Assembly: GCA_017893485.1 (NCBI GenBank)
Contig: CM030364.1
Coordinates: 245,781,818 to 245,845,817 of the forward strand
DNA: 64,000 nucleotides
Origin: Hemerocallis citrina
Lineage: Eukaryota; Streptophyta; Magnoliopsida; Asparagales; Asphodelaceae
Direction of reading: 5' to 3'
The stretch's first letter is position 1, and each line of letters begins with the position of its first letter. Positions 1-12,072 of the stretch are shown here, piece after piece. The translations under genes were made by a program, and so were the position numbers. The notes beneath the pieces were generated by a model. The model was not told the DNA's origin and searched no databases. It saw only the letters and a list, made by a program, of their open reading frames with translations.

Positions 1-3000
1 GTGTTGGAGTCCGAACTTGTTATTTAGAGAGTTTCAACAGTTGTGGGAGCAATTTCGAATGGTGAGCTACTTTCTACTTGCTTGTTCGCGAGTAGCTAAA
101 GCGGCATCGAACCAAGTGTTGGACTCCGAATGTGTTTGTAACCCCTGTTTTTCATTTTCTGTATTTTTGGATGTATTTTTCTTTTGGGTACTTATTCCTA
201 TTGTATTTCTCCGTCTGTTTTGAACCGTGTATTGGATCTTTCTTTTTTCAATATATTCATCTATTTTGAATTGTCATCTTTTTATTCAATCTTCTTATTC
301 CATTCTTGGTTGATCAAGCCATTATTTTTTATCCTCATTATTTAATTTGTTCTTGTCCTATTTTTTATTTGTTTATTTTGTTCCCATCTCATCATTTTGG
401 ATCTTGATCCTATTCTAAACCCTATTAAATCCATTAATTCACTATTGGATCCTTTTAATCCTATACCCTATTACACCTACTGTTACCCCTTCCCGTAACC
501 CAACATACCACCCAATACCGTCAACCATCTAACCCTAATCATATATATACATCCTGTATATATACCCCTGTTCACCCTATTCATCTTCAAACCCTACTTC
601 CACCGCCTATCTCTTCACCCTGCACCTCCCGATCCTCTGCAACCCACACCCCGACCTTCAACCCACTCCCAAGCATCTCCCTGTCTGGTGCATCCCTACC
701 TAACCCCCGACGCCTCAGCATCAGCCAACCACCTCGGCAGCCTTCTCCCCACCTCGCTTTGACAGCCGCCTCTGCGCTGTGCTCCCCTACAACGCCGGCA
801 AAGCTCCAGTGCCACCGCCAGCATTCCCTGCGCTCCTCCTCCCATCGCATTGCTCGACAGCAGCGACAACGACGCCTTGCAGCGCCGCTGACACCCCTGT
901 GTTCTCTGTCGCGATGCCCTCCAGCCAGCAGACAGTGCCGCTTGTCCCCTTGGCTGCCATCATTTTCTCATCCAGTCCCTCTGCTTCTCTCTCTTGTGTG
1001 TGTGTGTGTGTGTTGATCATGGGTTCATCGTTCGTTTGTTTGAATTCGTACCCAGGAATCCATTTCCGTTATTCTCTTTGCATCGTCGTTTTTGTCGTCG
1101 ACTATAAATCAAGTAACTTGTATTCTTTTTGTTGTGTAATACAAGTACTAAATACCACCTGTAGTGTAGTTGTGTTCTAGAGAAAATTCTTGTATAAAAT
1201 CCCTGTTATATCTTGTCTCTATGTGTTGAGTGTCCGTAGGCATCTCTAGTTACACACACGACATGAAATTTAACTTAGATCTAATTTATCCCTGTTGCAT
1301 ATTTGTATGTTGGTTGTGAACCTTAATATGATGTGAGAATTTTGCATGCTTGACGTGTTACTGGTAGTATATCCTGTGTAGATCTGTTAAAAACCCTATA
1401 CCATGTTGCTTGGACATCTAGTACACCATATTTCACTTTTGTTATTATTTGGATGTGTTACACATGAACTAGTTGGTTTTATGCATAAAGTAGACTTCAG
1501 TTTTTATTGTTACCCCATTTTTGTTCAGTATTTTAGACCCTATTAAGGTCATTATATGAAAATTATTTATGAATATGAATTATAGAGAATTCTGTCTACT
1601 TTCCAGAATTTCTGACAGATCTCAGTTTCAATTTATGAGTTGCAAGTTATTGCTGTTTTACTACAGATGTGCTTAAAATTCCAAATTCTGTTCATATGAA
1701 TTTGGTATGACTATTTATTTTTCTACTGATGTTAAAGATAATATTTTGATCCAATATTTTGCTGAGTACAACTAGACTTGATTGGGATTAACCCCTAATT
1801 TTTGTGGATTTAATTGATAACTTTTATACACTATTCTATGCTTACAAACAACCACTATACTTGCAGAAATTTTACACTGTTCTGTAAAGAACCTTAATTT
1901 CAACCTAGTTCTATTTGCTATTTATAAAACCTTTGTGAATATGAATTGTAGCCTACTGCACCTATTTTATCATCTTTTTGACCGATCTGGATTTCGATTT
2001 ATATTTTGTAAGATATTGCTGTTTTAGTACTGTTGTGTTTATGATTCCAGATTTACAAACTTTCTATATCTTGCTGCTTTCTGATTTTTCTTGACCATTC
2101 TATCTAGTTGGAAAATTATGAAACTTTATTTTATATTACTAAACATACTAGGGAATACCCCAGATATTTTTTGGATTTAATCAGTAAGTTTTTATGCTAT
2201 TTTCCTGTTTATGAATACAAACTTTTGATTTTTGGCCGAACACGTTTTCAGTATACAAATCTGTTTTGAGTTTTGTTTTTTGTGAAATACCATATGACTT
2301 ATATATATTTTCTGGATTCGGCCGAGTGTCTATTTTTTAGATTTTCTGACGGATCCAGATTTGCACATTTGTAGCAACGGAAATTTCAGATTTAGTGCAG
2401 TACTGTCTTGCTGTCCTGAACTAGAATTTTCGTTGTTCTATCCTTTTATGTGTCGTCTATCACTTGTACATATTTATCTTTCAATATGAACCTGTTACTT
2501 GTTTATGTCATATTATCCTTTCCCTATTTGGTGACACATACATGTCTTTCTAATGATAATAACAAATAAACAAATTGGGGTTAAGGGAAAGATCTAGTGG
2601 TGGAAAATATAGAAATGTGTACTTGGAAGGGGGCCTGTGTTTCCCACATGATTATCTGTTATCTGTTACGTGTTAATGACTACATGATACACGACTCTGC
2701 TAATCGGATTACCTTACTGCACACTTCCCCATAGGAAAGTGTACTCAGAAGAGAACCCGTAGGTTCTATCTGTCTGTATCTGTATCTGTTATTTGTTTGC
2801 CTGATACCTGAGTACACGGCCTTATACAGTCCACTACGAAATTTAAACGAAACTGTTTGAATGTAGCAACCATGTGGTAAATAGATGGGACGCATGAAGT
2901 GCTACCTAGATAGAAATAAATACAAGACTTGACATAATCTGACATCTGTTATCTGTTTATCGGTTACATGCTACTGGACATCTGTTACATGTTTACCTAT

Positions 3001-3884
3001 TTGCATGACACTTGACATATGTTACATATCACCTATACTTGTTAGCATATCATGTTACTTGGTTCTATTTTCTGATTCATGTTAGACATTCTGTTTTGCT
3101 CTGTCATATCTATTCCATGCTATGTTGTTTCTGTTGTTACTCTATATTTGGTTATCTTTTTGTACTTGTGCCTAAACTACAAGCGGCCCGTAACTTGCAT
3201 TGACGGACGTTTTGTTTTCTTTTTTCTCTTCCTGCAATATGTTAAATTGCAGATTGTGGTGACCAATTGCCTGATGGAGTAGGTGATCTGAGATTCTACT
3301 CCTGGAATTCTTGCTACTATTATTTTTTATTTCATGTTGCTTATTTTGAATAAATGTATCTGTGACTTGGATTATTTGTATTGGGCAATGTGACCCGGAA
3401 TTATTAACTTGTTCAGATTTGGTTTATTTGAGATTTATTAAATTTTGTTTCAAGTAAATTCTGTTGGTATATTGATTTTTTGTGCATGCGTGGTTGACTT
3501 CTCTTGCTTCTTACTCTGATTATTCCGGTGAAATATTGTAAAGATCCTGACAGCTTATGGATGATGAAAATCATTTGCTGGACTTAGTCACGTATCCGTA
3601 TTTCGTATCTCCTTTTGGGAAGTGGGACGTGACAGTGTTGTTTAGAGAGTTTCAACGGTTGTGGGAGCAATTCTGAATGGTGAGCTACTTTGTACTTGCT
3701 TGTTCGCGAGTAGCTAAAGCGGCATTGAACCAAGTGTTGGACTCCGAACGTGTTGTTTAGAGAGTTTCAATAGTTGTGGGAGCAATTCCGAATGGTGAGC
3801 TACTTTGTACTTGCTTGTTCGCAAGTAGCCAAAGTGGCATCGTGCCAAGTGTTGAACTCCGAACTTGTTGTTTAGAGAGTTTTT
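1..3884 (-). repeat. 115-bp tandem repeat in the gypsy 3' untranslated region, split by a solo LTR
   Basis: Units begin at 1, 116, 3734 and 3849. Unit 2 is 116-136 plus 3640-3733, which is exactly 115 bp once the solo LTR and one copy of its target duplication are removed. The fourth unit is partial (to about 3884). Units differ by a few substitutions. The array lies between the end of integrase and the expected 3' LTR and continues past the left edge. Tandem repeats in this position are common in Tat-type elements. Confidence 0.85.
137..3634 (+). mobile_element. Solo LTR A (gypsy-type, about 3.5 kb)
   Basis: The element begins TGTAACCCC and ends GTGACA, so it has TG...CA borders, and it is flanked by a perfect 5-bp duplication GTGTT (132-136 and 3635-3639). 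The flanking 115-bp repeat unit is restored exactly on removal. There is no internal retrotransposon region, hence a solo LTR left by LTR-LTR recombination. A TATA-like stretch at about 541-567 followed by a C-rich leader fits an LTR promoter on the plus strand. The open frames within (for example 779-1180) have no recognisable similarity and I treat them as chance. Confidence 0.87.
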
Positions 3885-4069
3885 TACGGTCCAAGGTAAG
3901 ACAACCAGAACATTTAGAATAGAGAATTTCCAGAAAGTAAATTGCTTTTATTAAAAACAACTAAATGGCTGCTTCTGAGCTGCAAGCCATTAATACACTT
4001 AATAAAGATTGGCTCGATAAAAAGAAACAAGTTTAAAATTGCTTTAAAAGAGCTCTAGGAGTTGAATTT

Positions 4070-5478
4070 GCTTGGAGCGGGGTTCAAACACCCTCTTGGT
4101 ACTTCAACAAGTGCTTTGTGTTCCATGTCCTCGGCACTATCTTGCCCTCCGGGTCTTCAAGTTAATAAGCGCCAGGGCGGACAACTTTGGAAACCCTATA
4201 AGGTCCTTCCCAATTGGGTGCCCACCTACCTTTCTTGCTGGAAAAAGAAATTGATAGTTTTCTGAGCACCATATCTCCTTCTTTGAGATTAGTAGGACGG
4301 ACTTTCTTGTTGTAGGACTGCTCAATCCTACGTCGATAGATTTCTTACCGGATGGAGGATTTCTCTCGGATCTCATCGATGAGGTCCAAGTTACTGCGAA
4401 GCTCATTCGTGTTTTTCTCTTCGTTGTAGGCAATCAAGCGGGGGGAAGGTAGACCGACCTCTAGTGGGATGACGGCTTCAGAGCCGTAAGTGAGGTTGAA
4501 GGGAGATTCTCCTGTGGGGGTCCTCTTAGTAGTGTGATAGCTCCAGAGCACATTGGGGAGCTGCTCTACCCATAAACCCTTAGCAGACTTGTTCAGTCTC
4601 TTTTTCAGGCTGGAGAGAATTTGTCGATTGGCATTCTCTGCCTGACCATTGGACTGTGGGTGGGAGTTCGAGGAGAATTGTTGCTGACTACCCAGGTCTG
4701 CACAAAAAGTGCAAAAGGCTACCCCCGTGAACTGAGTCCCATTGTCTGTTACCAAGATTCGAGGCACACCGAATCGGTAGATAATATTTTTCCAAAAGAA
4801 ACGCTGAACTCTATTCTCTGTGATCGTCGCTAGGAGCTCGGCTTCGATCCATTTAGAGAAATAGTCGACTGTCACAATAAGGAACTTTAGCTAGCCCGGC
4901 GCTGGAGGGAAAGGCCCGAGCAGGTCCATTACCCACATTGCAAAAGGGGTTGGACTGGATAAAGAGGAGATCTGGCCTTGAGGTAAGCGACGGATTGTTG
5001 AGAATTTTTCACAGGGGCCACATTGGCAAACGTGTTGTTCGGCATCACAAAGGAGAGTGGGCCAGAAGTATCCATAATTCAAGATTTTGTAGGCGAAGGA
5101 CCTTGCTCCCAAGTGAGCGCTACACATCCCTTCATGGACCTCCTTCAAAGCATACCAGGCTTCCTCTAGGGAGAGACATCTCAAGTAGGGTCTACCATCT
5201 ACTTGAGTGTAGGAGCATTTGTACATGACCCCCTCGATGAGTGTGTACCGCTTGGCTCTGGTTCGGATCTTTCGAGCCTCTTTATGGTCTAAAGGGAGAA
5301 TCCCATCTTTGAGGAAATCGAGCAGGGGTCTCATCCAATTTTCCTCGAGTTCTAAGGGCAGCATCTCCATCAGCTCGGGATCTTCTTCCTCGATGTTGGG
5401 TCTTACGAGAACTTCTATTAAGACTGTTTGTTCGAGGCCCTGGAAGGAAGAGGAAGCTAGCTTTGAGAGGGCATCCAC
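4070..5478 (-). pseudogene. Gypsy integrase (pol C-terminal part)
   Basis: This is the integrase that inserts the retrotransposon cDNA into the genome. Reading down from 5478: a linker; a zinc-binding H2C2-like region with CQCGPC at about 5020; then the DDE core with VDYFSKW at about 4866, TDNGTQF at about 4750 and QSNGQAENANRQ at about 4640. A C-terminal part ending near 4070 carries the frame-shifted segment 4137-4433, which reads on as VGGHPIGKD. The catalytic D, D and E are all visible. An in-frame TAG (4891-4893) separates the zinc region from the core, and a frameshift near 4350 follows the core. It lies directly after the second RNase H, as in Tat elements. Confidence 0.88.
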
Positions 5479-5820
5479 CTACGCATTTTCTTCTCGGGGG
5501 AGTCGGTGGAGTTGTGCATCTTCATAAGAGACCAGTAGTTCTTTGACCTTGGCCAAGTATTTGGCCATGCGACCATCTCGCGCTTCGTATTCCCTTGAGA
5601 CCTGGTTCACTACCAGCTGCGAGTCAATGAATATCTTGATGCGCTTGGCCCCAGCCGTGTGAGCCATACACAGGCCAGCTATAAGGGCCTCATATTCAGC
5701 CTCGTCGTTGGATGTTCGAATGTTGATACAGAGTGAGTATTGGAGGACAAAATCATCGGGGCCAGTCAGGATGACCCCCGCTCTGCTCCCATCGGTGCAC
5801 GAGGACCCATCAACATACAC
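5479..5820 (-). pseudogene. Second, archaeal-type RNase H of a Tat-lineage element
   Basis: The segment opens with VDGSS, then carries NDEAEYEALIAGL and FIDSQLVVNQV, the motifs of archaeal/bacterial-type RNase HI, including the D, E and D acidic residues that bind metal. About 114 residues are present, close to a whole domain. It sits between the ordinary retroviral-type RNase H (5824-6255) and integrase. That dual arrangement is established as diagnostic for Tat-lineage gypsy elements. Stops at both borders (TAG at 5479-5481, TAA at 5821-5823) interrupt what was a single polyprotein frame. Confidence 0.9.
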
Positions 5821-5823
5821 AGT

Positions 5824-6255
5824 TTAGAATTGGGGTTCCTCTATCGCTTCACTGGCATCTGGGATTGTGCTATCTACTATGAACTCCGCTTTGGTCTGGG
5901 CCTTGATAGCGGTTCGGGGCTGATAGCTGATATCATGCTGGCTCAGCTCGATGGACCATTTCATAAGGCGCCCCGATGTCTCGGGCTTGTAAAAAACTTG
6001 TTTGAGCGGCTGGCCATTAAGAACAACCACCGAGTGAGATTAGAAGTAAGGGCAGAGCTTTCGGGCTGCCACGACCAACGCGTAGGCCATCTTTTCTAGC
6101 TTTGGGTAACGGAGTTCGGCGTCCCTAAGGAACTTACTCACATAGTATATGGGCTTCTGCGTCTTATCTTCTTCTCTTACCAGAACAGCGCTGAGAGTCT
6201 GCTCCGAAGTAGCGAGGTATATGTAAAGGACTTCCCCGGGCTTTGGCTTGCTCAA
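5824..6255 (-). pseudogene. Gypsy RNase H (first domain)
   Basis: The first part (6255-6040) reads LYIYLATSEQTLSAVLVRE followed by KPIYYVSKFL and AELRYPKLEKMAYALV, the usual start of gypsy RNase H. The second part (6030-5824) reads GRLMKWSIELSQHDI and continues to the second RNase H. In an intact element this domain removes the RNA strand during reverse transcription. A break between the two parts near 6035 (RKLCPYF then a stop) disrupts the frame. Confidence 0.85.
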
Positions 6256-7030
6256 GAGTAGGGGGGTGAAATAGGCCTTGATCTGATTAAAGGACTCTTG
6301 TTGCTATTGCCCCCACTCAAAGCCTTTAGCCCCTCTGAGGGCCTTGAAGAATGGGAGACATTTTTTCTCCGGACTTGGAGAAAACGCCCTATGGCCGCGA
6401 GGCGTCTAGTGAGTCTCTGCATGTCTTTAACAATTGAGGGGGGAGCCCTGTTGAGTATGGCCTGAATCTTCTCGGGGTTGGCCTCTATGCCTCTTTGGCT
6501 GACCATGAACCTAAGGAATTTGCCGGATGAAACGCCAAAGGCACACTTGTTTGGGTTCAGTCTCATATCGCGCCTCCTCAACACATTAAAAGCCTCTTGA
6601 ATTTCAAAAACATGATCTGATTTACTGACGCTTTTTACCAACATGTCGTCTATGTAGATTTCCATGTTCCAACCAATCTGTTCCTTGAAGACCTTGTTAA
6701 CAAGGTGCTGATAGGTGGCACCGGCGTTCTTGAGCCCGAAAGGCATGACCTGGTAGCAATATAGACCTTAATCGGTGCCGAAAGAGGTCCTCAGAATATC
6801 TAGAGGGAACATTCTGATCTGGTTGTACCCGAAAAATGCATCCATGAAACATAAGAGTTCGTGGCCTGAGGTTGCATCAATCAGGGCATCAATGCTCGGG
6901 AGCAGGAATGGATCTTTGGGGCATGCTTTGTTTAGATCCATGAAGTCAATGCAGATCCTCCAACTCCCGTTGGCTTTTTTGACCATCACGACATTGGACA
7001 GCCATTCGGGATAGTTAACCTCCTATATAA
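6252..7030 (-). pseudogene. Gypsy reverse transcriptase
   Basis: The polymerase copies the retrotransposon RNA. From 6989 downward: ANGSWRICIDFMDLNKACPKD (fingers), then a palm segment with FMDAFFGYNQI at about 6840 and FGTD. After a stop near 6768 the frame resumes with MPFGLKNAGATYQ and the catalytic motif YIDDMLVKS at about 6650, then the thumb motif LNPNKCAFGV. The motif A context is usually DAYSGYNQI; here it is DAFFGYNQI. The YIDD pair is intact. At least one stop and frameshifts near 6310 make it nonfunctional. Confidence 0.9.
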
Positions 7031-8024
7031 ATTGAGCCCTCAAGAGTTTATCAACCTCTTCTTTGATAGCCTGCTGGCGCTCGGGAACGAATTTGTGTCG
7101 CTTATTCTGAACAGGTCTAGCCCCCGGAGCAACACTAAGATGGTGCATAAGGAGCTCGTCGGAGATTCCCGGCATGTCAGTCGCAGTCCAGGCGAATAGA
7201 TCGCGATTACCCCTTATACATTGGATGGTGTCTTCTTTAATTGGAAGGGAAAGGACCTTATTGATTTGGAATGTCCGGGTCGAATCTCCTTCTGAGAATG
7301 CTACTTCTTCCAACTCATCGGCCGGCTCTAAGATGGTCTGGATACTCCCTTGTGGGAGTTCGAGGGCTTCAAGGGCCCCGGCCCTCCTAACGAAGTCATG
7401 TAGCATTTGCGAGCCGCCTCCTGGCTCCCTCTGACTTCTCCCATGCCTGTTGTGGTGGGGAATTTCATCTTCATGTGGTAGGCTGAGGGTATGGCCTAGA
7501 GAGCAGCTAGGACTGGCCGGCCCAGGATGACGTTGTAAGCAGCCTTCACGTCTACCACCATGAAAATCCATTGGCTCGGTTCGGGTTATTGGAGTCTTGC
7601 TAGCAGTTACGTCGAGAGTTATGACACCCTTGATCGTCACCGGCACCCCTGTGAACCCGTGAAGAGTGTAGTCTGCGGACTTGAGTCGATCCTGAATAGA
7701 TTAAGACCCTGGAAAGCCTTTAGAAAAAGAATGTTGACCGAACTACCATTGTTGACTAGGACTCGGCGCACATCGAAGTTGGCCATATGGAGGTTTATTA
7801 CCAGTGCGTCACAATGGGGCGTTCGGCGCCCTCTAAGTCTCTATCTGAAAAAGTGACAAGGACCCCAAGGCCTTTGGGGGGAGGATGGTTCTGCACGGAA
7901 TTCATTCCCCGGACAAAGGCTTTTCGGGAGGAGTTCGAATCTCCCCCCATTGGGCCTACGTATATGAGATGTAAGACGGCTTCTGCTTCGGAGTTTGGGG
8001 CGTGCCGCTCGGTTCGCTTATTAG
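7031..8024 (-). pseudogene. Gypsy aspartic protease and linker to reverse transcriptase
   Basis: Reading down from 8024: a gag-pol linker with GPMGGDSNSSRKAFVRG at about 7930, then VTHW and ANFDVRRVLVNNGSS at about 7760. The last is the active-site region, which in active relatives is VD-S/T/N-GSS; here the catalytic Asp is Asn (AAC on the minus strand), which should abolish cleavage. The following stretch to 7031 is the pre-polymerase linker with PGISDELLMHHLSV and RQQAIKEEVDKLL. Several frameshifts occur. The 5' border is the insertion site of solo LTR B, and the frame continues correctly into the gag end at 12073. Confidence 0.82.
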
Positions 8025-8719
8025 TGTAGCGCCCCGAATTTCCAATATAATATCTCAGAAATACGTGGCACAATTCTAGAATCAACTTCAATGTAATCAT
8101 AAATATAGCAACCAAATACAGGGAAATTTAAAACTTTGTATTACATTAATTGTTTACAAAGCACAACGGAAAATGAAATACATTGAATTACAATTTCGTT
8201 CTTTTACAACACATTCTTTTACAATTTACATAAGCCATAACATCAATTCTATCTCATGCATCCAAAACCCAAGCTATAGGTACCTACCTATAAAACATGA
8301 GGCTAGATAACCCTAACCCCCAAAACTACAGGGGTCAGCCATAACGGTGGGAGTGACCTAAAATAAATGCAACATAAATAAAACATAAGGATAAAGTCAT
8401 AAACAACATGTATCAACAGTAAGAATAAATGAAATAAGAAATAACAATAAAATATGAAAACATCAAGTGAAACTAGGCTGTGTCAAGTGTAGGAAAACAG
8501 AAAACAACATGCATAAAATCAAGTCAAGAAAAACACAATGCTATATGCTGACTCTCTAATGCATACTTGTCGGATTCTATGCATCCCACTCTACATAGGT
8601 CCGGTGAAAGCCCTTAACGTTCTCCATTTAATAGGGTTCAATCCCTCGCTATGCAACTAATACTACTACTATGACTACTATGAGATTTATACATTTTGCA
8701 AGTATTGGTTCTCGCCCTT

Positions 8720-8970
8720 GGAATACTGTAGGCCAATCCCACTCCGCAGATCATTATGTGGCCCTTACGTCCATCATCCCAGAAATGGAGATTGCCTCAC
8801 TCCGCAGGTCATCCTGAAACCCTCATTGCACAAACATCCCATGAGCGTCGCTCTCGTCCTCAGAATACTGGAGATCAATCCCACTCTGCATATCACTATG
8901 TAGCTCATACGTCCATCGTCCCGGAATACTGGGGAATATCTCACTCCTTGGATCATCCTGAAGTCCATAA
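8720..8970. repeat. Degenerate tandem units inside solo LTR B
   Basis: Blocks of the type 'ccatcatcccagaa...gatcatcctga' recur at about 8770, 8850 and 8920 with roughly 75-bp spacing. The counterpart zone in solo LTR D (60750-61000) repeats 'gtggactcc' at similar spacing on the opposite strand sense. The unit is imperfect. Confidence 0.5.
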
Positions 8971-9349
8971 CTCACGTTTGCACTCATTTCATTATATCAC
9001 CATCTAGTGCATGTCCTTATCTTGTTAAGTTAATTAAGTAATTTTGAATCTCCTAGAGTTGGTGTACCCTACCGGACTTAACTCAACTGATCAACAACAA
9101 AGCCACAACTGGCCAAACCACAAAATCTCAACTGCCGGTATCTAGGATCCCATACACCCTCTAGAGACTTACAACTCAACCATCAATACAAAATCTTTCA
9201 TTTTCATCACTTCATTTCATTGTTAACCTACTCACAGTGAGAAATTCATTCATTCATATTGTTTGTGTATGAATATATATATATATATATATGCTTCATC
9301 ATCACAGTAAAAAGGTTTTTCTATATCTTTTATATATGCATATAATAAA

Positions 9350-9479
9350 AAGCTGCATTTCAGTAAAGAGGATCTCCTATATAGTAAAAGGTTTTTCTAT
9401 ATCTTTTATATATGCATATATAAAAGATATAGAAAAACCTTTTACTATATAGGAGATCCTCTTTACTGAAATGCAGCTT
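9350..9479. repeat. Perfect 130-bp palindrome without spacer
   Basis: The left arm (9350-9414) and right arm (9415-9479) are exact reverse complements, centred on ATATATGCATATAT. The left arm includes a BamHI-less core 'gaggatctcc' and 'gtaaaaggtttttc'. It lies within the minisatellite of solo LTR B. Confidence 0.92.
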
Positions 9480-9909
9480 ATATATATATATATATAGTAT
9501 AGAAATATGGTCTTTAATTGAATGAAGCATATGCAGAAATCATAGAAGAAGAAGCTCCTTTTGTTGAGATGAAGTATATGTGTGTATATATATGATGTAG
9601 AAAAATCTCTCTTTTCTGAGTTGAAATATATGTGTATATATATGATATATAGAAAACCCCTTTCACTGATTGAAACATATGTGTATATATATGATATATA
9701 GAAACCCCCTTTTACTGAAGTGACCATACACAGGATGTAGAAGAAAACTCTTTTATTAAAATGGAGCATATGCAGAATACATGAAAGATGGTCTTTTATT
9801 GAAATGGAACATATGCAGATATATATGATATAGAGAAATCCCTCTTTACTGATATAAAGTATATATGTATATATATATGATATAGGAAAATCTCTTAACT
9901 AAGTTGAAG

Positions 9910-9910
<1 letters not shown>

Positions 9911-9984
<74 letters not shown>
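9911..9984. repeat. (TA)n microsatellite
   Basis: About 37 uninterrupted TA dinucleotides between minisatellite units of solo LTR B. Confidence 0.95.
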
Positions 9985-9986
<2 letters not shown>

Positions 9987-12072
9987 TTACTGAATATGAA
10001 GTATATGCACAAATGGGTATATATACCATTTGTGCATATACCATTTGTGCATACTTCATATCTCTTTAAATATGAAGTATGCACAAATGGTATATATACC
10101 TATTTGTGCATATACTTCATATTCAGTATATATATATATATATATATACTGAATATGAAGTATGCACAAATGGGTATATGTATATCCCTTTACTGAATAT
10201 GAAGTATGCACAAATGGGTATATGTATATCCCTTTACTGAATAAGAAGTATATGCACAAATAGAAGATGTAGAAAAATTCCTTCTCTCAAAATCCTCTCG
10301 CATGTGATTATTAAAATCAAACACAAGTCATTTTATCATCTCAGTTTATGCATATGCACAAAAACCAACCGAAACATGCACAAAATCAACAAAAGTTCAA
10401 TTTCAGCCTGTGCCTACAGGTCCAAAATTTAAAATTCAAACTTTTAGCTTTCTCCTATCAGAATCCCTATCTTATGTCTGTTGTACACATATCAGTCTAT
10501 TGTCTAATATTTATATCCTTCTCAATAATGAAATCCAATAAAGAAATTAAGTTTTACTCAGGAAAAACTCAAACCGAAGCTTACAGGTATGAACAGTGCC
10601 AAAAAAATTGATATGCAACTTGATTTGCACGGTTGGTTTGTTTGACAGATTTTACTTCTTGAAATGTGTAAATATATTGATCATAAGCATGTTTAAGCAT
10701 CAAACTCAAGTTATCTTATCACCTGAGTTTCTGTATCCATCAAACCCAATTGAAAAAAATCACGAAATTCACAAAACCTCATTTTGGCAAAAAAATGCAC
10801 AGACCTGCATACTCAAGATCCATCTTTACTCACATTTTGATTCTTTTTCACCCAAATCTACCTCTTATAACTTCACCTACACATCCTACTATTGTTAGTT
10901 AGTTATACTTGGTTGTGTACTCAAAAATCCTCCATCAGTCAAGCTTTAATTTAATGGAAAAAAAAAAATCAAACTACTACCTCAGGTATGAACAGTAACC
11001 TGAGATTATACATTCTTATTTCATATACTCATTAACTATCCATTTTCACACAATCAACAATTATAGATCCAATATCTCATGGGTATTACTAAGTATCTAC
11101 ATATCACAAATCGTTCATACACAAAGATTACTCATGATTCCTATTTTGATCATATATCACACCTTTGAAATTACTCATTCAATACAATACCCATCATATC
11201 CATATTCGATTTCTTCTAGCATGCATCTACTACATAATCATCATCAATAGCAACAAAACAAGAGGGTACAGTATCACTCACCTTATGAAGAATCAACCGA
11301 AGATAATAAAAAAATAAGAAAAATCTCTCCGTTCGCAAGAAAACCAAGATCCTCACTTTAAAAACTCCAAGAAAATAATAATAAGAAATATCTTTGTATT
11401 GTGCAGCAAAGAGACGGCTGTACTCCACCCTATATAGGCTGGGATTTGATGTATCTAGGGTTTTTGAATAAATTGCTAAATATCTCTTTTAAATATACAT
11501 TTACATATATAAATCCTTATACTTGGAAATTGAATAAAACCAACATAATTGATATTTAAAATAAAAAATAGCCCCTCTAGTATCAGCCGGCACTGTTTGA
11601 AAACCCAGAAAACGAATTTGCACTTTTGCTTCTCTAAGTGGCAATTTTGCAAAAAGACCCTTCTTTATCAATACTTGCAAATTAAACCAAATTTATTAAA
11701 ACAAAAAGTAAACTCTTTACCTCTGAGTTGACTAGGCATCCAACCCAGCCCAAAAATCCGAAAATCTGGAGTTTTTACTCAAAGTGGTAATTTTACACAA
11801 AAGTACTTTTTGTAATATTTGCAAATTGGTCCAATAATTATCAGAAAATCTAGAAAATTCACAAATAATATATAATAATATATAATGAGTTTCTCTAAAA
11901 TAATTTTTGACTTTGAACTTCCCAAGAAAATATTTGCACGTGTTTTGCACGTGTTTTGCACGTGTAAAAAGATAAATTTTCAGAAAAATATTTATTAAAC
12001 CACAAAAAAATCATTTTAATTTATTTATAAATCTTAAAAGCATTATTTAAAAATCTGGGGTATTACAATTAG

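Larger units (their letters stand above)
9300..10270. repeat. AT-rich minisatellite with inverted units
   Basis: A run of about 55-60-bp units built on 'atatgatatagaaaaatc.cttttactgaa.tgaa.catatg', with both orientations present. Later units (10000-10260) carry 'gaagtatgcacaaatgg' and its reverse complement. Long open frames here (9377-9769, 10056-10259) are products of the repeat and have low-complexity Tyr/Ile/Phe composition; I do not call them genes. Confidence 0.75.
8025..12067 (-). mobile_element. Solo LTR B (gypsy-type, about 4.0 kb)
   Basis: On the minus strand it begins TGTAATACCCCAG and ends GGGCGCTACA, and it is flanked by a perfect 5-bp duplication ATTAG (8020-8024 and 12068-12072). 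Removing it with one duplication joins gag (RGAN at 12073) to the linker (KRTERHAPN) in frame. A TATA-like CCTATATAGGG on the minus strand near 11430-11441, about 630 bp from the 5' end, marks a likely promoter. Near its 3' end it shares a block of about 45 bp (8556-8600) with solo LTR D (61115-61160), so they belong to one family. No coding region is present. Confidence 0.9.

Noticed and set aside
779..1180. Open frames of 85-133 codons in solo LTR A
   Set aside because: Overlapping frames on both strands in C-rich LTR leader sequence, no recognisable motif, and they lie in a transcribed LTR region; composition explains them.
9377..9769. 130-codon minus-strand frame rich in Tyr, Ile and Phe
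   Set aside because: It is a direct translation of the AT-rich minisatellite and repeats with it.
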